Counted from the first letter of the stretch, positions 35,605 through 45,035 are shown. The stretch is 64,000 nucleotides of DNA from Streptomyces aquilus (GCF_003955715.1 NZ_CP034463.1:1860001-1924000), one strand, 5' to 3'. The notes: generated from the sequence alone by a model not told the origin. Numbers and translations are program-made.

Positions 35605-36939
35605 ATGACCGAAGTGCTCCTGCTGCTCGTGGCGATCCTGCTCTCCGTGGCCTGCGGTGCCTTCGTCGCCGCGGAGTTCTCGCTGACCACGGTCGAGCGC
35701 GGCGCCCTGGAGCGGGCCGTGGAGCGCGGCGAGCGGGGCGCGTCGGGCGCCCTGAAGGCCGTACGGAATCTGACCTTCCAGCTCTCCGGGGCGCAGCTCG
35801 GCATCACCGTCACCAACCTGGTCGTCGGCATGCTGGCCGAGCCCTCGATCGCCAAGCTGATCGCCGGCCCCCTGGAGTCGCTCGGCATCTCCGCGTCGAC
35901 GGCCTCCTCGCTCGCGCTGGTGCTGGGTACGGCGCTGTCGACGGTGTTCCTGATGGTCGTCGGCGAGCTGGTCCCGAAGAACTGGGCGATCTCCTCGCCG
36001 CTGGCCGTGGCCAAGCGGGTGGGCAACGCGCAGCGCTGGTTCAGCGCCGCGTTCCGGCCCTTCATCACGCATCTCAACAACACCGCGAACCGTGTCGTAC
36101 GCCGGCTCGGCGTGGAGCCCACTGAGGAGCTGGCCGCCGCGCGCGGGCCGCAGGAGCTGGCGGCGCTGGCCCGCTACTCCGCCAAGGAGGGCGCGCTGGA
36201 GGCCGACACCGCGGAACTCTTCGTCCGCACCCTGAACCTCGCGGACCTCACCGCGGAGAACGTGATGACGCCACGCGTGCAGGTCATCGCGCTGGACGCG
36301 CAGGCGACCTGCGAGGACGTCGCCAACGCCACGCGCGCGACAGGCCTGTCCCGCTTCCCGGTCTACCGCGGCAGTCTCGACTCGGTCGTGGGCACCGCGC
36401 ACATCAAGGACGTCCTGACCGTCCCCGCCGAGCGGCGGCCCCGGGTGCCGGTCTCCGAGCTGATGCGCGAGCCGTTGCTCGTCCCGGAGTCCCTCACCGT
36501 GGACCGGCTCCTGGACCGGCTGTCCGGGAAGCGCACGATGGCCGTGGTCATCGACGAGTACGGCGGCACCGCCGGGGTGGCGACGCTGGAGGACATCGTC
36601 GAGGAGGTCGTCGGCGAGGTCCGCGACGAGCACGACCCGCACGAGACGCCGGACCTGGCCCCGGCCGGGAGCGACGACGAGGGCCGCGCGCTGTACTCGG
36701 CCGACGGCTCGGCCCGTGTCGACCAGCTCGCGCGGGTGGGACTGCGGGTGCCCGAGGGGCCGTACGAGACGCTGGCGGGGTTCGTGGCGACCGAGCTGGG
36801 CCGTATCCCCGTCGTCGGCGACACCGTCGAGGTCGCCGGCTGGCGGCTGGACGTCGTGGACGCCTCGGGGCGCCGGGCCGCGCGGGTGCTGCTGCACGGG
36901 CCGCTCGACGGTCCTGCGGACGGGGAGGTCGGGCCGTGA
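35605..36939 (+). CDS. CNNM/HlyC-CorC family membrane protein (DUF21, CBS pair, CorC_HlyC)
   Basis: 444 residues. An N-terminal DUF21 domain with three to four membrane helices (1-190; FVAAEFSLTTVE is a hallmark) is followed by two CBS domains (about 205-330; NVMTPRVQVIAL, IDEYGGTAGVATLEDIVEE) and a C-terminal CorC_HlyC domain (345-430). Related proteins transport or regulate magnesium and other divalent cations. Its stop overlaps the next gene (GTGA), so the two are coupled. Confidence 0.93.
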   Translation: MTEVLLLLVAILLSVACGAFVAAEFSLTTVERGALERAVERGERGASGALKAVRNLTFQLSGAQLGITVTNLVVGMLAEPSIAKLIAGPLESLGISASTASSLALVLGTALSTVFLMVVGELVPKNWAISSPLAVAKRVGNAQRWFSAAFRPFITHLNNTANRVVRRLGVEPTEELAAARGPQELAALARYSAKEGALEADTAELFVRTLNLADLTAENVMTPRVQVIALDAQATCEDVANATRATGLSRFPVYRGSLDSVVGTAHIKDVLTVPAERRPRVPVSELMREPLLVPESLTVDRLLDRLSGKRTMAVVIDEYGGTAGVATLEDIVEEVVGEVRDEHDPHETPDLAPAGSDDEGRALYSADGSARVDQLARVGLRVPEGPYETLAGFVATELGRIPVVGDTVEVAGWRLDVVDASGRRAARVLLHGPLDGPADGEVGP

Positions 36940-37949
36940 CCGTCGTCCAGTTGCTGATCGGTTTCGCGACCCTCGTGGTCAACGCCTTCTTCGTGGGCGC
37001 CGAGTTCGCGCTGATCTCCGTGCGCCGCAGCCAGATCGAGCCGTACGCCGAGGAGGGGGACCGGCGCGCGAAGAGCGTGCTGTGGGGGCTGCGGCACGTG
37101 TCAGCGCTGATGGCGGCCGCGCAGCTCGGCATCACTCTGTGCACGCTGGTCCTGGGTGTCGTCGCCGAACCGGCCATCGCGCATCTGCTGGAGCCGGTGT
37201 TCCACGCGCTGGGCGTACCGAAGGGCGCCGGGCATGCCGTGTCGTTCGTGATCGCGCTGGCCCTGGCGACCTATCTGCACATGCTGCTCGGCGAGATGGT
37301 GCCGAAGAACATCGCGCTGGCGGAGCCGGTACGCAGCGCGCTGCTGCTGGGGCCGCCGCTGGTCGCCCTGGCCCGGGGGCTGCGCCCGGTGATCTTCGCG
37401 ATCAACGCCTTCGCGAACGCCCTGCTCAGGCTGCTGCGGATCGAGACGAAGGACGAGGTCACAGCGACCTTCTCGGACGCCGAGCTGGCCCGTCTGGTGA
37501 AGGACTCCGACGACGCGGGCCTGATCGACGACCGCACCCGGGAGCGCCTGCACGACGCGCTGGAGCTGGGCCGCCGCCCGGTGGGCGACGTGGTGCTCCC
37601 CCTGGAACGCGTCGTCTACGCGCGCGTGGGGGTCACTCCGGAGGAGCTGGAGCGGCTGTCGGCCGAGTCCGGGTTCTCCCGGTTCCCGGTCGTGGACGAG
37701 ACACGCAGGATCGTCGGCTACCTCCATGTTAAGGACGCGTTGGACGCCTCGCCGCGGGACGTACCGTTCCGGGTGCGGGAGATGCGGCCCATCGCGCGCG
37801 TGCGGGAGAGCACGCCGCTGGACGACGTGCTGACCGCGATGCGGCGCAGCCGGACGCATCTGGCGGCGGCGGTCGGGGACGACGGGCGCCTGGCGGGGCT
37901 GGTGACGATGGAGGACGTGCTGCGCAGGCTGTTCGGGCAGCGGGCCTGA
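36936..37949 (+). CDS. Second CNNM family membrane protein, lacking CorC_HlyC domain
   Basis: 337 residues: DUF21 with about four helices (VVNAFFVGAEFALISVRRSQIE at the start, read in two parts) then two CBS domains (FPVVDETRRIVGYLHVKDAL; LAGLVTMEDVLRRLF). The C-terminal CorC_HlyC domain seen in its neighbour is missing. The coupled pair probably forms a hetero-oligomeric cation transporter. Its last codons lie in a 38-bp tandem duplication. Confidence 0.92.
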   Translation: MTVVQLLIGFATLVVNAFFVGAEFALISVRRSQIEPYAEEGDRRAKSVLWGLRHVSALMAAAQLGITLCTLVLGVVAEPAIAHLLEPVFHALGVPKGAGHAVSFVIALALATYLHMLLGEMVPKNIALAEPVRSALLLGPPLVALARGLRPVIFAINAFANALLRLLRIETKDEVTATFSDAELARLVKDSDDAGLIDDRTRERLHDALELGRRPVGDVVLPLERVVYARVGVTPEELERLSAESGFSRFPVVDETRRIVGYLHVKDALDASPRDVPFRVREMRPIARVRESTPLDDVLTAMRRSRTHLAAAVGDDGRLAGLVTMEDVLRRLFGQRA

Positions 37950-38019
37950 GCTCCGGGGTCGCCAGGGGGACCGACCGGAGGGCCTGAGCTCTGAGGTCGC
38001 CAGGGGGACCGACCGGAGG
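37944..38019. repeat. 38-bp tandem duplication at the end of the CNNM gene
   Basis: 37944-37981 and 37982-38019 match except at two positions. Each copy contains the CTGAG of the CNNM stop, so the stop region has been copied downstream. Confidence 0.9.
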
Positions 38020-38049
38020 GTATGTGCACGGGATACCATTTCTGTCGCC

Positions 38050-38832
38050 ATGGAGAAGAACCCCACATACACCAGCCTCGTCGCGGTCGGCGACTCCTTC
38101 ACCGAGGGCATGTCGGACCTGCTGCCGGACGGCTCCTACCGCGGCTGGGCCGATGTCCTGGCCGGCCGGATGGCCGCCCGCACACCCGGTTTCCGCTACG
38201 CGAACCTCGCGGTGCGCGGCAAGCTGATCCAGCAGATCGTCGACGAGCAGGTCGACGTGGCGGCCGCCATGCAGCCGGACGTGATCACCCTGGTCGGCGG
38301 GCTGAACGACACCCTGCGCCCCAAGTGCGACATGGTCCGGGTCCGGGACCTGCTGACCGAGGCCGTGGAGCGGCTCGCCCCCTCCTGCAAGCAGCTGGTC
38401 CTCATGCGCAGCCCCGGCCGCGAGGGCCCCGTCCAGCAGCGCTTCCGGCCCCGCATGGAGGAGCTGTTCGCCTGCGTCGACGAGCTGGCCGAGCGGCACG
38501 GCGCCCTGGTGGTCGATCTGTACGGGGCGCCGTCGCTGAGCGACCAGCGCATGTGGGACGTGGACCGGCTGCACCTCACGCCCGAGGGGCACCGCCGGGT
38601 CGCGGAGGCCGTGTGGCAGACGCTGGGCTACGACCCCGAGGACACCGAGTGGCGTACGCCGATGGCGGCCACGGTGCCGCCCCACTGGGTCGCGCGGCGC
38701 ATCGCCGACGCCCGCTTCGCCAAGCAGCACCTGCTGCCCTGGATAGGGCGGCGTCTGACGGGCCGGTCGTCCGGGGACGGGCTGCCGCCGAAGCGCCCGG
38801 AGCTGCTGCCGTACGACGGCCCGGCGGCCTGA
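38050..38832 (+). CDS. SGNH/GDSL hydrolase
   Basis: 260-residue esterase-like protein. Block I GDSFTEG with nucleophile S16, block III GGLND, and block V DRLHLTPEGH with Asp and His give a complete SGNH set. There is no signal peptide, so it acts in the cytoplasm. The natural ester is unknown. ATG at 38050; a TACCAT box lies about ten bases upstream. It precedes purB by 83 bases on the same strand. Confidence 0.9.
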   Translation: MEKNPTYTSLVAVGDSFTEGMSDLLPDGSYRGWADVLAGRMAARTPGFRYANLAVRGKLIQQIVDEQVDVAAAMQPDVITLVGGLNDTLRPKCDMVRVRDLLTEAVERLAPSCKQLVLMRSPGREGPVQQRFRPRMEELFACVDELAERHGALVVDLYGAPSLSDQRMWDVDRLHLTPEGHRRVAEAVWQTLGYDPEDTEWRTPMAATVPPHWVARRIADARFAKQHLLPWIGRRLTGRSSGDGLPPKRPELLPYDGPAA

Positions 38833-38915
38833 CCTGGCGTGACGCAGCTCTCGTAGGTTCCGCCGAAGTCACCCATGGCGCTGGCCTGCACGATTCGCCA
38901 GTAGAATCCGTACAC

Positions 38916-40358
38916 GTGACTTCCGCTCCCGCCAAGCCCCGCATCCCCAACGTCCTCGCCGGACGCTACGCCTCCGCCGAGCTCGCCACGCTCTGGTCGC
39001 CCGAGCAGAAGGTGAAGCTGGAGCGGCAGCTCTGGCTCGCCGTGCTGCGGGCCCAGAAGGACCTCGGCATCGAGGTCCCGGACGCGGCGATCGCCGACTA
39101 CGAGCGTGTCCTCGACACCGTCGACCTGGCCTCCATCGCCGAGCGCGAGAAGGTCACGCGGCACGACGTGAAGGCGCGGATCGAGGAGTTCAACGACCTC
39201 GCCGGGCACGAGCACGTCCACAAGGGCATGACCTCGCGCGACCTCACCGAGAACGTCGAGCAGCTCCAGATCCGGCTCTCCCTGGAGCTGATGCGCGACC
39301 GCACGGTGGCCGTGCTGGCCCGCCTCGGCAAGCTGGCCGGCGAGTACGCCGAGCTGGTCATGGCCGGCCGCTCCCACAACGTGGCCGCGCAGGCCACGAC
39401 GCTGGGCAAGCGGTTCGCGACCGCCGCCGACGAGCTGCTCGTGGCGTACGGGCGCGTCGAGGAGCTGCTGGGCCGCTACCCGCTGCGCGGCATCAAGGGC
39501 CCGGTCGGCACCGCGCAGGACATGCTCGACCTGCTGGGCGGGGACGCGGGCAAGCTGGCGGAGCTGGAGGACCGGATCGCCGGGCACCTCGGCTTCTCCC
39601 AGGCCTTCACCTCCGTCGGCCAGGTCTATCCGCGCTCGCTGGACTACGAGGTCGTCACGGCGCTGGTGCAGCTGGCGGCGGCGCCTTCGTCCCTGGCCAA
39701 GACGATCCGACTGATGGCCGGGCACGAGCTGGTGACCGAGGGCTTCAAGCCGGGCCAGGTGGGCTCCTCGGCGATGCCGCACAAGATGAACACGCGGTCC
39801 TGCGAGCGCGTCAACGGCCTGATGGTCATCCTGCGCGGCTACGCGTCGATGACCGGCGAGCTGGCGGGCGACCAGTGGAACGAGGGCGACGTGTCCTGCT
39901 CGGTGGTGCGCCGGGTCGCGCTGCCGGACGCGTTCTTCGCGCTGGACGGTCTGCTGGAGACGTTCCTGACCGTGCTCGACGAGTTCGGCGCCTTCCCGGC
40001 GGTCGTGGCCCGCGAGCTGGACCGCTACCTGCCGTTCCTCGCCACCACCAAGGTGCTGATGGGCGCGGTCCGCGCGGGCGTCGGCCGTGAGGTCGCGCAC
40101 GAGGCGATCAAGGAGAACGCCGTGGCCTCGGCGCTCGCGATGCGCGAGCAGGGTGCCGAGCGCAACGAGCTCCTCGACAAGCTGGCCGCCGACGAGCGCA
40201 TCCCGCTCGACCGCGCCCAGCTGGACGCGCTGATGGCCGACAAGCTGTCCTTCACGGGCGCCGCGGCCGACCAGGTCGGCGTGGTCGTCGGCCGGATCGA
40301 GGAGATCGCGAAGCAGCACCCGGAGGCCGCCGGTTACACCCCCGGAGCCATCCTCTGA
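38916..40358 (+). CDS. purB: Adenylosuccinate lyase
   Basis: 480-residue fumarase-superfamily enzyme that releases fumarate from SAICAR and adenylosuccinate in purine synthesis. GSSAMPHKMNTR is the signature loop with the catalytic Ser. HEHVHKGMTSRDLTEN and GRSHNVAAQATTLGKR supply the catalytic His residues. GTG start; no ribosome site, but TAGAAT eight bases upstream suggests a leaderless message. CTGA at the end overlaps a possible CTG start of the next gene. Confidence 0.96.
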   Translation: MTSAPAKPRIPNVLAGRYASAELATLWSPEQKVKLERQLWLAVLRAQKDLGIEVPDAAIADYERVLDTVDLASIAEREKVTRHDVKARIEEFNDLAGHEHVHKGMTSRDLTENVEQLQIRLSLELMRDRTVAVLARLGKLAGEYAELVMAGRSHNVAAQATTLGKRFATAADELLVAYGRVEELLGRYPLRGIKGPVGTAQDMLDLLGGDAGKLAELEDRIAGHLGFSQAFTSVGQVYPRSLDYEVVTALVQLAAAPSSLAKTIRLMAGHELVTEGFKPGQVGSSAMPHKMNTRSCERVNGLMVILRGYASMTGELAGDQWNEGDVSCSVVRRVALPDAFFALDGLLETFLTVLDEFGAFPAVVARELDRYLPFLATTKVLMGAVRAGVGREVAHEAIKENAVASALAMREQGAERNELLDKLAADERIPLDRAQLDALMADKLSFTGAAADQVGVVVGRIEEIAKQHPEAAGYTPGAIL

Positions 40359-40378
40359 CGCGCTTCACCGCCGCCGAG

Positions 40379-40900
40379 TTGGAGGCCGCCCGCGACCGTC
40401 TGGTACCGGACGTCGTCGCGGACGGTCTCCGCGTGCTGTTCTGCGGGATCAACCCCGGTCTGATGACGGCCGCGACGGGCCATCACTTCGCCCGTCCGGG
40501 CAACCGCTTCTGGCCGGTGCTGCATCTGTCGGGCTTCACACCGAGGCTCATGAAGCCCGCCGAACAGCAGGAGTTGCTGTCGTACGGGCTCGGCATCACC
40601 AATGTCGTCGCACGGGCGACCGCGCGGGCGGACGAGCTGAGCGCGGAGGAGTATCGCGAGGGCGGGCGGCAACTGGCGCTGAAGGTGGCCCGGTTGCGGC
40701 CGCGGTGGCTGGCGGTCGTCGGAGTGACCGCGTACCGGGCGGCGTTCGACGACAAGAAGGCCCAGGTGGGTCCGCAGGAGCGGACGATCGGGGACACGCG
40801 CGTGTGGGTGCTGCCGAATCCGAGCGGGCTGAACGCGCACTGGACGGCGGCGACGATGGCCGAGGAGTTCGCGCGGCTGCGGGTCGCCGCGGAGGCCTGA
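40379..40900 (+). CDS. mug: G/U mismatch-specific uracil-DNA glycosylase
   Basis: 173 residues from a TTG start. VLFCGINPGL (about residues 19-28) holds the catalytic Asn of the Mug/TDG family, and NPSGLNAHW is the second motif that inserts into DNA. It removes uracil or damaged bases from mismatches. The conserved family N-terminus may start at CTG 40355, overlapping the purB stop (adding LTRFTAAE), a rare start but likely by coupling. Converges with a minus-strand gene four bases away. Confidence 0.88.
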   Translation: MEAARDRLVPDVVADGLRVLFCGINPGLMTAATGHHFARPGNRFWPVLHLSGFTPRLMKPAEQQELLSYGLGITNVVARATARADELSAEEYREGGRQLALKVARLRPRWLAVVGVTAYRAAFDDKKAQVGPQERTIGDTRVWVLPNPSGLNAHWTAATMAEEFARLRVAAEA

Positions 40901-40904
40901 CCGG

Positions 40905-41291
40905 TCACGGCGAGGCCGTCTCCGTGACGGCCAGCCAGAGCCGCGGCCGGCTCTCCTCCTCCCGGTCGGCCACCGCCACGGTGACGTGACGGCCGCTCTC
41001 GGGCACGACCCACGTGCGCACGTCGATCGCCAGGGCGGTGAGCGTCGCCCAGGGCTCGGGTATGACCTCACCCCGGGCTGTGCGCTCCTCCAGCGTCACG
41101 GTCCCCCGGCGGAACGCCTCCCCCCAACGCTGTGTCAGCCGCTCGACGATCGCGGCTTCGTAGGCGTAGCAGTCGCTCACGTCCGGCCAGTCCCCCGGCC
41201 CTAACCACGCGGTGTGGTAGCGCTCGTGCTCCGAGGGAAAGTCACGGGCGCACAGCAGGTCGATCAGGGCCAGGTCCTTCGCGATGTCCAT
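40905..41291 (-). CDS. Hypothetical protein
   Basis: 128 residues, soluble, not recognised. MDIAKDLALIDLLCARDFP, then HTAWLGPGDWPDVSDCYAYEAAIVERL split over residues 27-53, and a C-terminal beta-rich part (TWVVPESGRHVTVAVADRE). ATG at 41291 without a clear ribosome site. Follows the ABC-2 permease on the same strand by 41 bases but points the same way, so it could be its downstream neighbour in one transcript. Confidence 0.65.
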   Translation of the reverse strand: MDIAKDLALIDLLCARDFPSEHERYHTAWLGPGDWPDVSDCYAYEAAIVERLTQRWGEAFRRGTVTLEERTARGEVIPEPWATLTALAIDVRTWVVPESGRHVTVAVADREEESRPRLWLAVTETASP

Positions 41292-41332
41292 GTGATCCAG
41301 TAAACCGGGCCCCACTGACAACTGGTGTGCCG

Positions 41333-42058
41333 TCAGGCATCCCTGCGTCGCACGCTCCAGGCACCCGCGGCGATCGCCGCCGCGGTCCACAGCGCGGTCA
41401 CCGCCAGCCCGGACCACGACCCCAACCGTCCGTCGTACGTCTCGTACAGCACGATCTGGCCCGCCCGGTCGGGCATGAAGTCGGTGACGCCTCCGGGCAC
41501 GTCCCCGATCACGAACGAGACGACGAGGATGAACGGGATCAGCAGGGACAACGCGCCCACCCCGCTGCGCAGCAACGCCGCCAGGCCGGCCGCGAACAGC
41601 GCCATCAGCATGACGTAGACACCGCAGCCCACGACGCCGCGCGCCTGCTCGCCGACGTCGAGTCCGCTCGCCGCGTCGCCGAGACCCGCGCGGGCGACGG
41701 CGAGGGCGGCGAAGGCGGTGACCAGGCCCACCAGCAGGGCCGGTACGGCGATGGCGGTGAGCTTGGCCGCGAACCACCGCCCCCGCTGCGGCACCGCGGC
41801 GAGCGAGAGCCGGAGTCCACCCCCGTGGAACTCCGAGGAGATCGCCATGGCGCCGAAGGAGATCGCGGCGATCTGGCCGGGCATGATGCCGGACAGCGCC
41901 ATGAACAGCGGGTCGAAGTCGGGGTCGGACGTGTCGGAGGCGCCGGCGATCGCGGAGAACGCCGTGGTCGCCGCGAACAGCGTCAGCAGCGCCCCGAGCA
42001 GGGAGCGGAGCGTGCGGATCTTCAGCCACTCCGCGTGAAGGACGGGAACGAACGGCAT
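41333..42058 (-). CDS. ABC-2 type transporter permease
   Basis: 241 residues with about six membrane helices (LLGALLTLFAATTAFSAIAG; IAAISFGAMAISSEF; LTAIAVPALLVGLVTAFAAL; VYVMLMALFAAGLAALL; LSLLIPFILVVSFVIGDVP; LAVTALWTAAAIAAGAWSV). AISSEFHGGGLRLSLAAVPQR is the coupling segment of ABC-2 permeases. ATG at 42058, one base after the ATPase stop. Forms an exporter with the next gene upstream. Confidence 0.92.
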   Translation of the reverse strand: MPFVPVLHAEWLKIRTLRSLLGALLTLFAATTAFSAIAGASDTSDPDFDPLFMALSGIMPGQIAAISFGAMAISSEFHGGGLRLSLAAVPQRGRWFAAKLTAIAVPALLVGLVTAFAALAVARAGLGDAASGLDVGEQARGVVGCGVYVMLMALFAAGLAALLRSGVGALSLLIPFILVVSFVIGDVPGGVTDFMPDRAGQIVLYETYDGRLGSWSGLAVTALWTAAAIAAGAWSVRRRDA

Positions 42059-42059
42059 C

Positions 42060-42980
42060 TCAGGCCTCCTGCGGCTGTGCGGTGAACTCGGTCTCGGTGG
42101 CGGTGAGGTCCAGATAGGCCTGCTCCAAGGTGCCTTCCTCGGCGGCCAGTTCGAGGAGGGGGACGCCGGCGGCGGAGGCGAGGCGTCCGATGTCGTCCAC
42201 GCGTGCGTGCCGCACGCTCCAGTGCCCGTCCTCGTGTTCGGCGGCGTCATGTCCGTGCTCGGCGAGGGCCGCCTTGAGGGCGGTGGGGTCCGTGGTGCGG
42301 ACGCGTACGCTCGGCTGCACACGCGCGTGGATGAACTCCCGCATCGGGGTGTCCGCGAGGAGCCGGCCGCGGCCCAGCACCACGAGGTGGTCGGCGAAGG
42401 ACGCGGTCTCGTTCATGAGGTGGCTGGAGACCAGGACCGTGCGCCCTTCCCCCGCGAGCCGGCGCAGCAACTCGCGGATCCAGATGATGCCCTCGGGGTC
42501 GAGCCCGTTGGAGGGCTCGTCGAGCATGACCACCGCGGGGTCGCCGAGCAGGGCGGCCGCGATGCCGAGCCGCTGGCGCATGCCCAGCGAGTACGTCTTC
42601 ACCCGGCGCCGGGCCGCCGGGGCGAGGCCGGTCTGCTCCAGCAGTTCGTCCACGCGGCGGTCCGGGATGCGGTTGCTCGCGGCCAGGGTGCGCAGATGGT
42701 CGCGGCCGGTGCGTGAGCCGTGCGCGGCCTGCGCGTCCAGCAGGGCGCCGACGTGGCGCAGCGGCTCCTGGAGGGTGGGGTAGGCGCGGCCGCCGACCGT
42801 GGCGGTGCCGGAGGTCGGCCGGTCGAGGCCGAGGACGAGCCGCAGGGTGGTGGACTTTCCGGCGCCGTTGGGGCCGAGGAAGCCGGTGACGCGGCCGGGG
42901 CGGACGGTGAAGGTGAGGTCGTCCACGGCTCGCCGGCTGCCGAACTCCTTGGTGAGGGCCTGGACTTCGATGCTGGTCAT
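42060..42980 (-). CDS. ABC-2 type transporter ATP-binding protein
   Basis: 306-residue drug-exporter-type ATPase. Walker A GPNGAGKST, LGMRQRLGIA signature, VVMLDEPSNGLDPEG with Walker B, and SSHLMNE H-loop. The C-terminal extension (220-306) is usual for DrrA/BcrA-like proteins. First gene of the exporter operon, divergent from a sensor kinase and its regulator, which most likely control it in response to an antimicrobial. Confidence 0.95.
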   Translation of the reverse strand: MTSIEVQALTKEFGSRRAVDDLTFTVRPGRVTGFLGPNGAGKSTTLRLVLGLDRPTSGTATVGGRAYPTLQEPLRHVGALLDAQAAHGSRTGRDHLRTLAASNRIPDRRVDELLEQTGLAPAARRRVKTYSLGMRQRLGIAAALLGDPAVVMLDEPSNGLDPEGIIWIRELLRRLAGEGRTVLVSSHLMNETASFADHLVVLGRGRLLADTPMREFIHARVQPSVRVRTTDPTALKAALAEHGHDAAEHEDGHWSVRHARVDDIGRLASAAGVPLLELAAEEGTLEQAYLDLTATETEFTAQPQEA

Positions 42981-43013
42981 GGCCTCAGCCTGGCCTCTGG
43001 GGGCGGGCCGGGG

Positions 43014-43055
43014 CCTCCCCCGCGGGTGGAGATCGTCTCCCCCGTGCGGGGGAGG
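43014..43055. promoter_or_regulatory. Long inverted repeat between exporter and sensor kinase
   Basis: CCTCCCCCGC (43014-43023) and GCGGGGGAGG (43046-43055) are perfect 10-bp arms 22 bases apart, in the 108-base divergent promoter region. Candidate binding site for the response regulator at 44273. Confidence 0.5.
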
Positions 43056-43088
43056 CTCGGTGTCAGTGGCGGCTGGCAGGATGACGCA

Positions 43089-44258
43089 ATGGCCCGCTTG
43101 CTGCGCCCGTTCGGTCGGGCGGTGACGTACACACGATTGCTGCATCTGTACATCGCGATCGTGTGGCCGTCGATGTGGCTGTTCATCGAGGAGGCCTGGT
43201 GGACCTGGGTGGTGGCGGGCGCGGTGCTCGTGCCCGCCGGGCTGGTACCCGCGATGCGGACCGTGGAGGGGCTCCAGGCACGGCTGTTGCTCACCGGTCA
43301 CCGGCACGACAGTGAGAGCGCCGACATCGTCGTCGCGCCGTCCGCGTCCTGGAGCGACCGGGGGCGGGTGGTCCTGTGGCTGGAGGGGCGGCTGCTGCTC
43401 GGCTGCGTGACCTCGATGTTCACCTTCCAGCTGATGCTGGCGTCGGTGGACCTGGCGCTGTCCCCGTTCGGCGGCGACACCGATGAGGGCGTGCTGTTCC
43501 TGCTCGACGGCCACCACTGGTGGCACGCCCTGCTGGTGCTCCCGGCGCTGGCCGTCCTGGCGGCCACCGTGGTCGGCTCGGGACACCTGATCACCGCGCT
43601 CGCCCGCCGCCTCCTCGGCCCCTCCCCCGCCGACCGCCTGGCCGCCATGGAGGAGCGCACCGAACAACTCCTGGAACGCACCCGTATCGCCCGGGAACTG
43701 CACGACTCCATCGGCCACGCCCTGACCGTGGCCGTGGTCCAGGCGGGCGCCGCGCGTGCGGCGGCCGACCCGGCCTTCACCGACCGTGCGCTGGACGCCA
43801 TCGAGGAGACGGGCCGGGCCGCCCTGGAGGACCTGGAACGCGTCCTCAGCATCCTGCGCGAGTCGGAGCGTCCGGTCAGCTCCCGGCCCACGCTCACCGA
43901 CGCCGACCGGCTGCTGGAGTCCGCGCGGGCGTCCGGCGCGAAGGTCGAGGTCGACATGACCGGCCCCCTCGACACCGTCCCGGGCCCGGTCTCCCGCGAG
44001 GGCTACCGCATCCTCCAGGAGTCGCTGACCAACGTGCTGCGGCACGCGGGCGCCGTCCCCGTCCGGGTCCGCGTCGCGGTGGCCGAGGGCGCGCTCGTGC
44101 TGGAGGTCCGCAATCCGCTCACCGCGGACATACCCGGGCCCGGCCGCGGCAGCGGGCTGCGCGGGATACGCGAGCGCGCGGCACTGCTGGGCGGGCGGGC
44201 GCACACCGGGCCGGACCAGGGTGACTGGCAGGTGCATGTAGAGCTGCCGGCGCGCTGA
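43089..44258 (+). CDS. Sensor histidine kinase (HisKA_3 type)
   Basis: 389 residues. Membrane helices near 20-60, 100-125 and 145-170 are followed by the dimerisation/phosphoacceptor helix RIARELHDSIGHALTVAVVQ with the His, an N-box ESLTNVLRHAG, and GRGSGLRGIRERAALLGG as G-box. The ATG at 43089 follows AGGA. Short extracytoplasmic loops suggest it senses within the membrane. Partner of the response regulator 14 bases downstream. Confidence 0.93.
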   Translation: MARLLRPFGRAVTYTRLLHLYIAIVWPSMWLFIEEAWWTWVVAGAVLVPAGLVPAMRTVEGLQARLLLTGHRHDSESADIVVAPSASWSDRGRVVLWLEGRLLLGCVTSMFTFQLMLASVDLALSPFGGDTDEGVLFLLDGHHWWHALLVLPALAVLAATVVGSGHLITALARRLLGPSPADRLAAMEERTEQLLERTRIARELHDSIGHALTVAVVQAGAARAAADPAFTDRALDAIEETGRAALEDLERVLSILRESERPVSSRPTLTDADRLLESARASGAKVEVDMTGPLDTVPGPVSREGYRILQESLTNVLRHAGAVPVRVRVAVAEGALVLEVRNPLTADIPGPGRGSGLRGIRERAALLGGRAHTGPDQGDWQVHVELPAR

Positions 44259-44272
44259 TCTACGCTGGCCGG

Positions 44273-44935
44273 ATGCCGGTCACCGTTCTCCTCGTCGACG
44301 ACGAACCCCTCGTACGCGCGGGTCTGCGGGCCGTGTTGGAGGCGCAGCCCGACATCGAGGTGGTCGGGGAGGCCGCGGACGGGGCGGCGGTGATTCCGCT
44401 GGTGCGGCAGTTGCGGCCGAACGTGGTCGCCATGGACGTACGGATGCCGCTGCTGGACGGGATCGAGGCCACGCGCGCGGTGCTGCGGACGGTGGCGGAG
44501 CCGCCGAAGATCCTCGTGGTGACCACGTTCGAGAACGACGAGTACGTGTACGAGGCGCTGCGGGCCGGGGCCGACGGTTTCCTGCTGAAGCGGGCGCGGC
44601 CGGCCGAGATCGTGCACGCGGTGCGGCTGGTCGCCGAGGGCGAGTCGCTGCTGTTCCCGGCTTCCGTGCGGCAGCTCGCCGCCGAGTACGGCGAGGGCGG
44701 CGGGAACCGCGCGGCCCGCGCGGCGATGGAGCGGGCGCAGCTGACCGAGCGGGAGGCGGAGGTGCTGCGGCTGATGGCGCGCGGGCTGTCGAACGCGGAG
44801 ATCGCCGAGCGGCTGGTCGTCGGTACCGAGACGGTGAAGTCGCACGTCAGCGCCGTACTGGCGAAACTCGGCGCGCGCGATCGCACCCAGGCGGTCATCG
44901 CGGCGTACGAGTCGGGGTTCGTGGCACCCGGCTGA
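44273..44935 (+). CDS. NarL/LuxR-type response regulator
   Basis: 220 residues. Receiver domain (1-120) with VDDEPLVRAG acidic pocket, phosphoacceptor Asp in AMDVRMP and Lys in FLLKRARP. The C-terminal helix-turn-helix (LTEREAEVLRLMARGLSNAE, IAERLVVGTETVKSHV) is complete. TACGCT lies exactly six bases before the ATG, so a leaderless message from its own promoter is possible besides read-through from the kinase gene. Probably activates the divergent exporter. Confidence 0.95.
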   Translation: MPVTVLLVDDEPLVRAGLRAVLEAQPDIEVVGEAADGAAVIPLVRQLRPNVVAMDVRMPLLDGIEATRAVLRTVAEPPKILVVTTFENDEYVYEALRAGADGFLLKRARPAEIVHAVRLVAEGESLLFPASVRQLAAEYGEGGGNRAARAAMERAQLTEREAEVLRLMARGLSNAEIAERLVVGTETVKSHVSAVLAKLGARDRTQAVIAAYESGFVAPG

Positions 44936-45035
44936 CCGGCGAGGCAGCAAGCGATCTCTGCGTCCCCGCGCTCGCCGGGGTCCGCCGTGCCGAGTACGAT
45001 CCGCCCAACACGCGCACTAGCTGGGAGGACGGACG

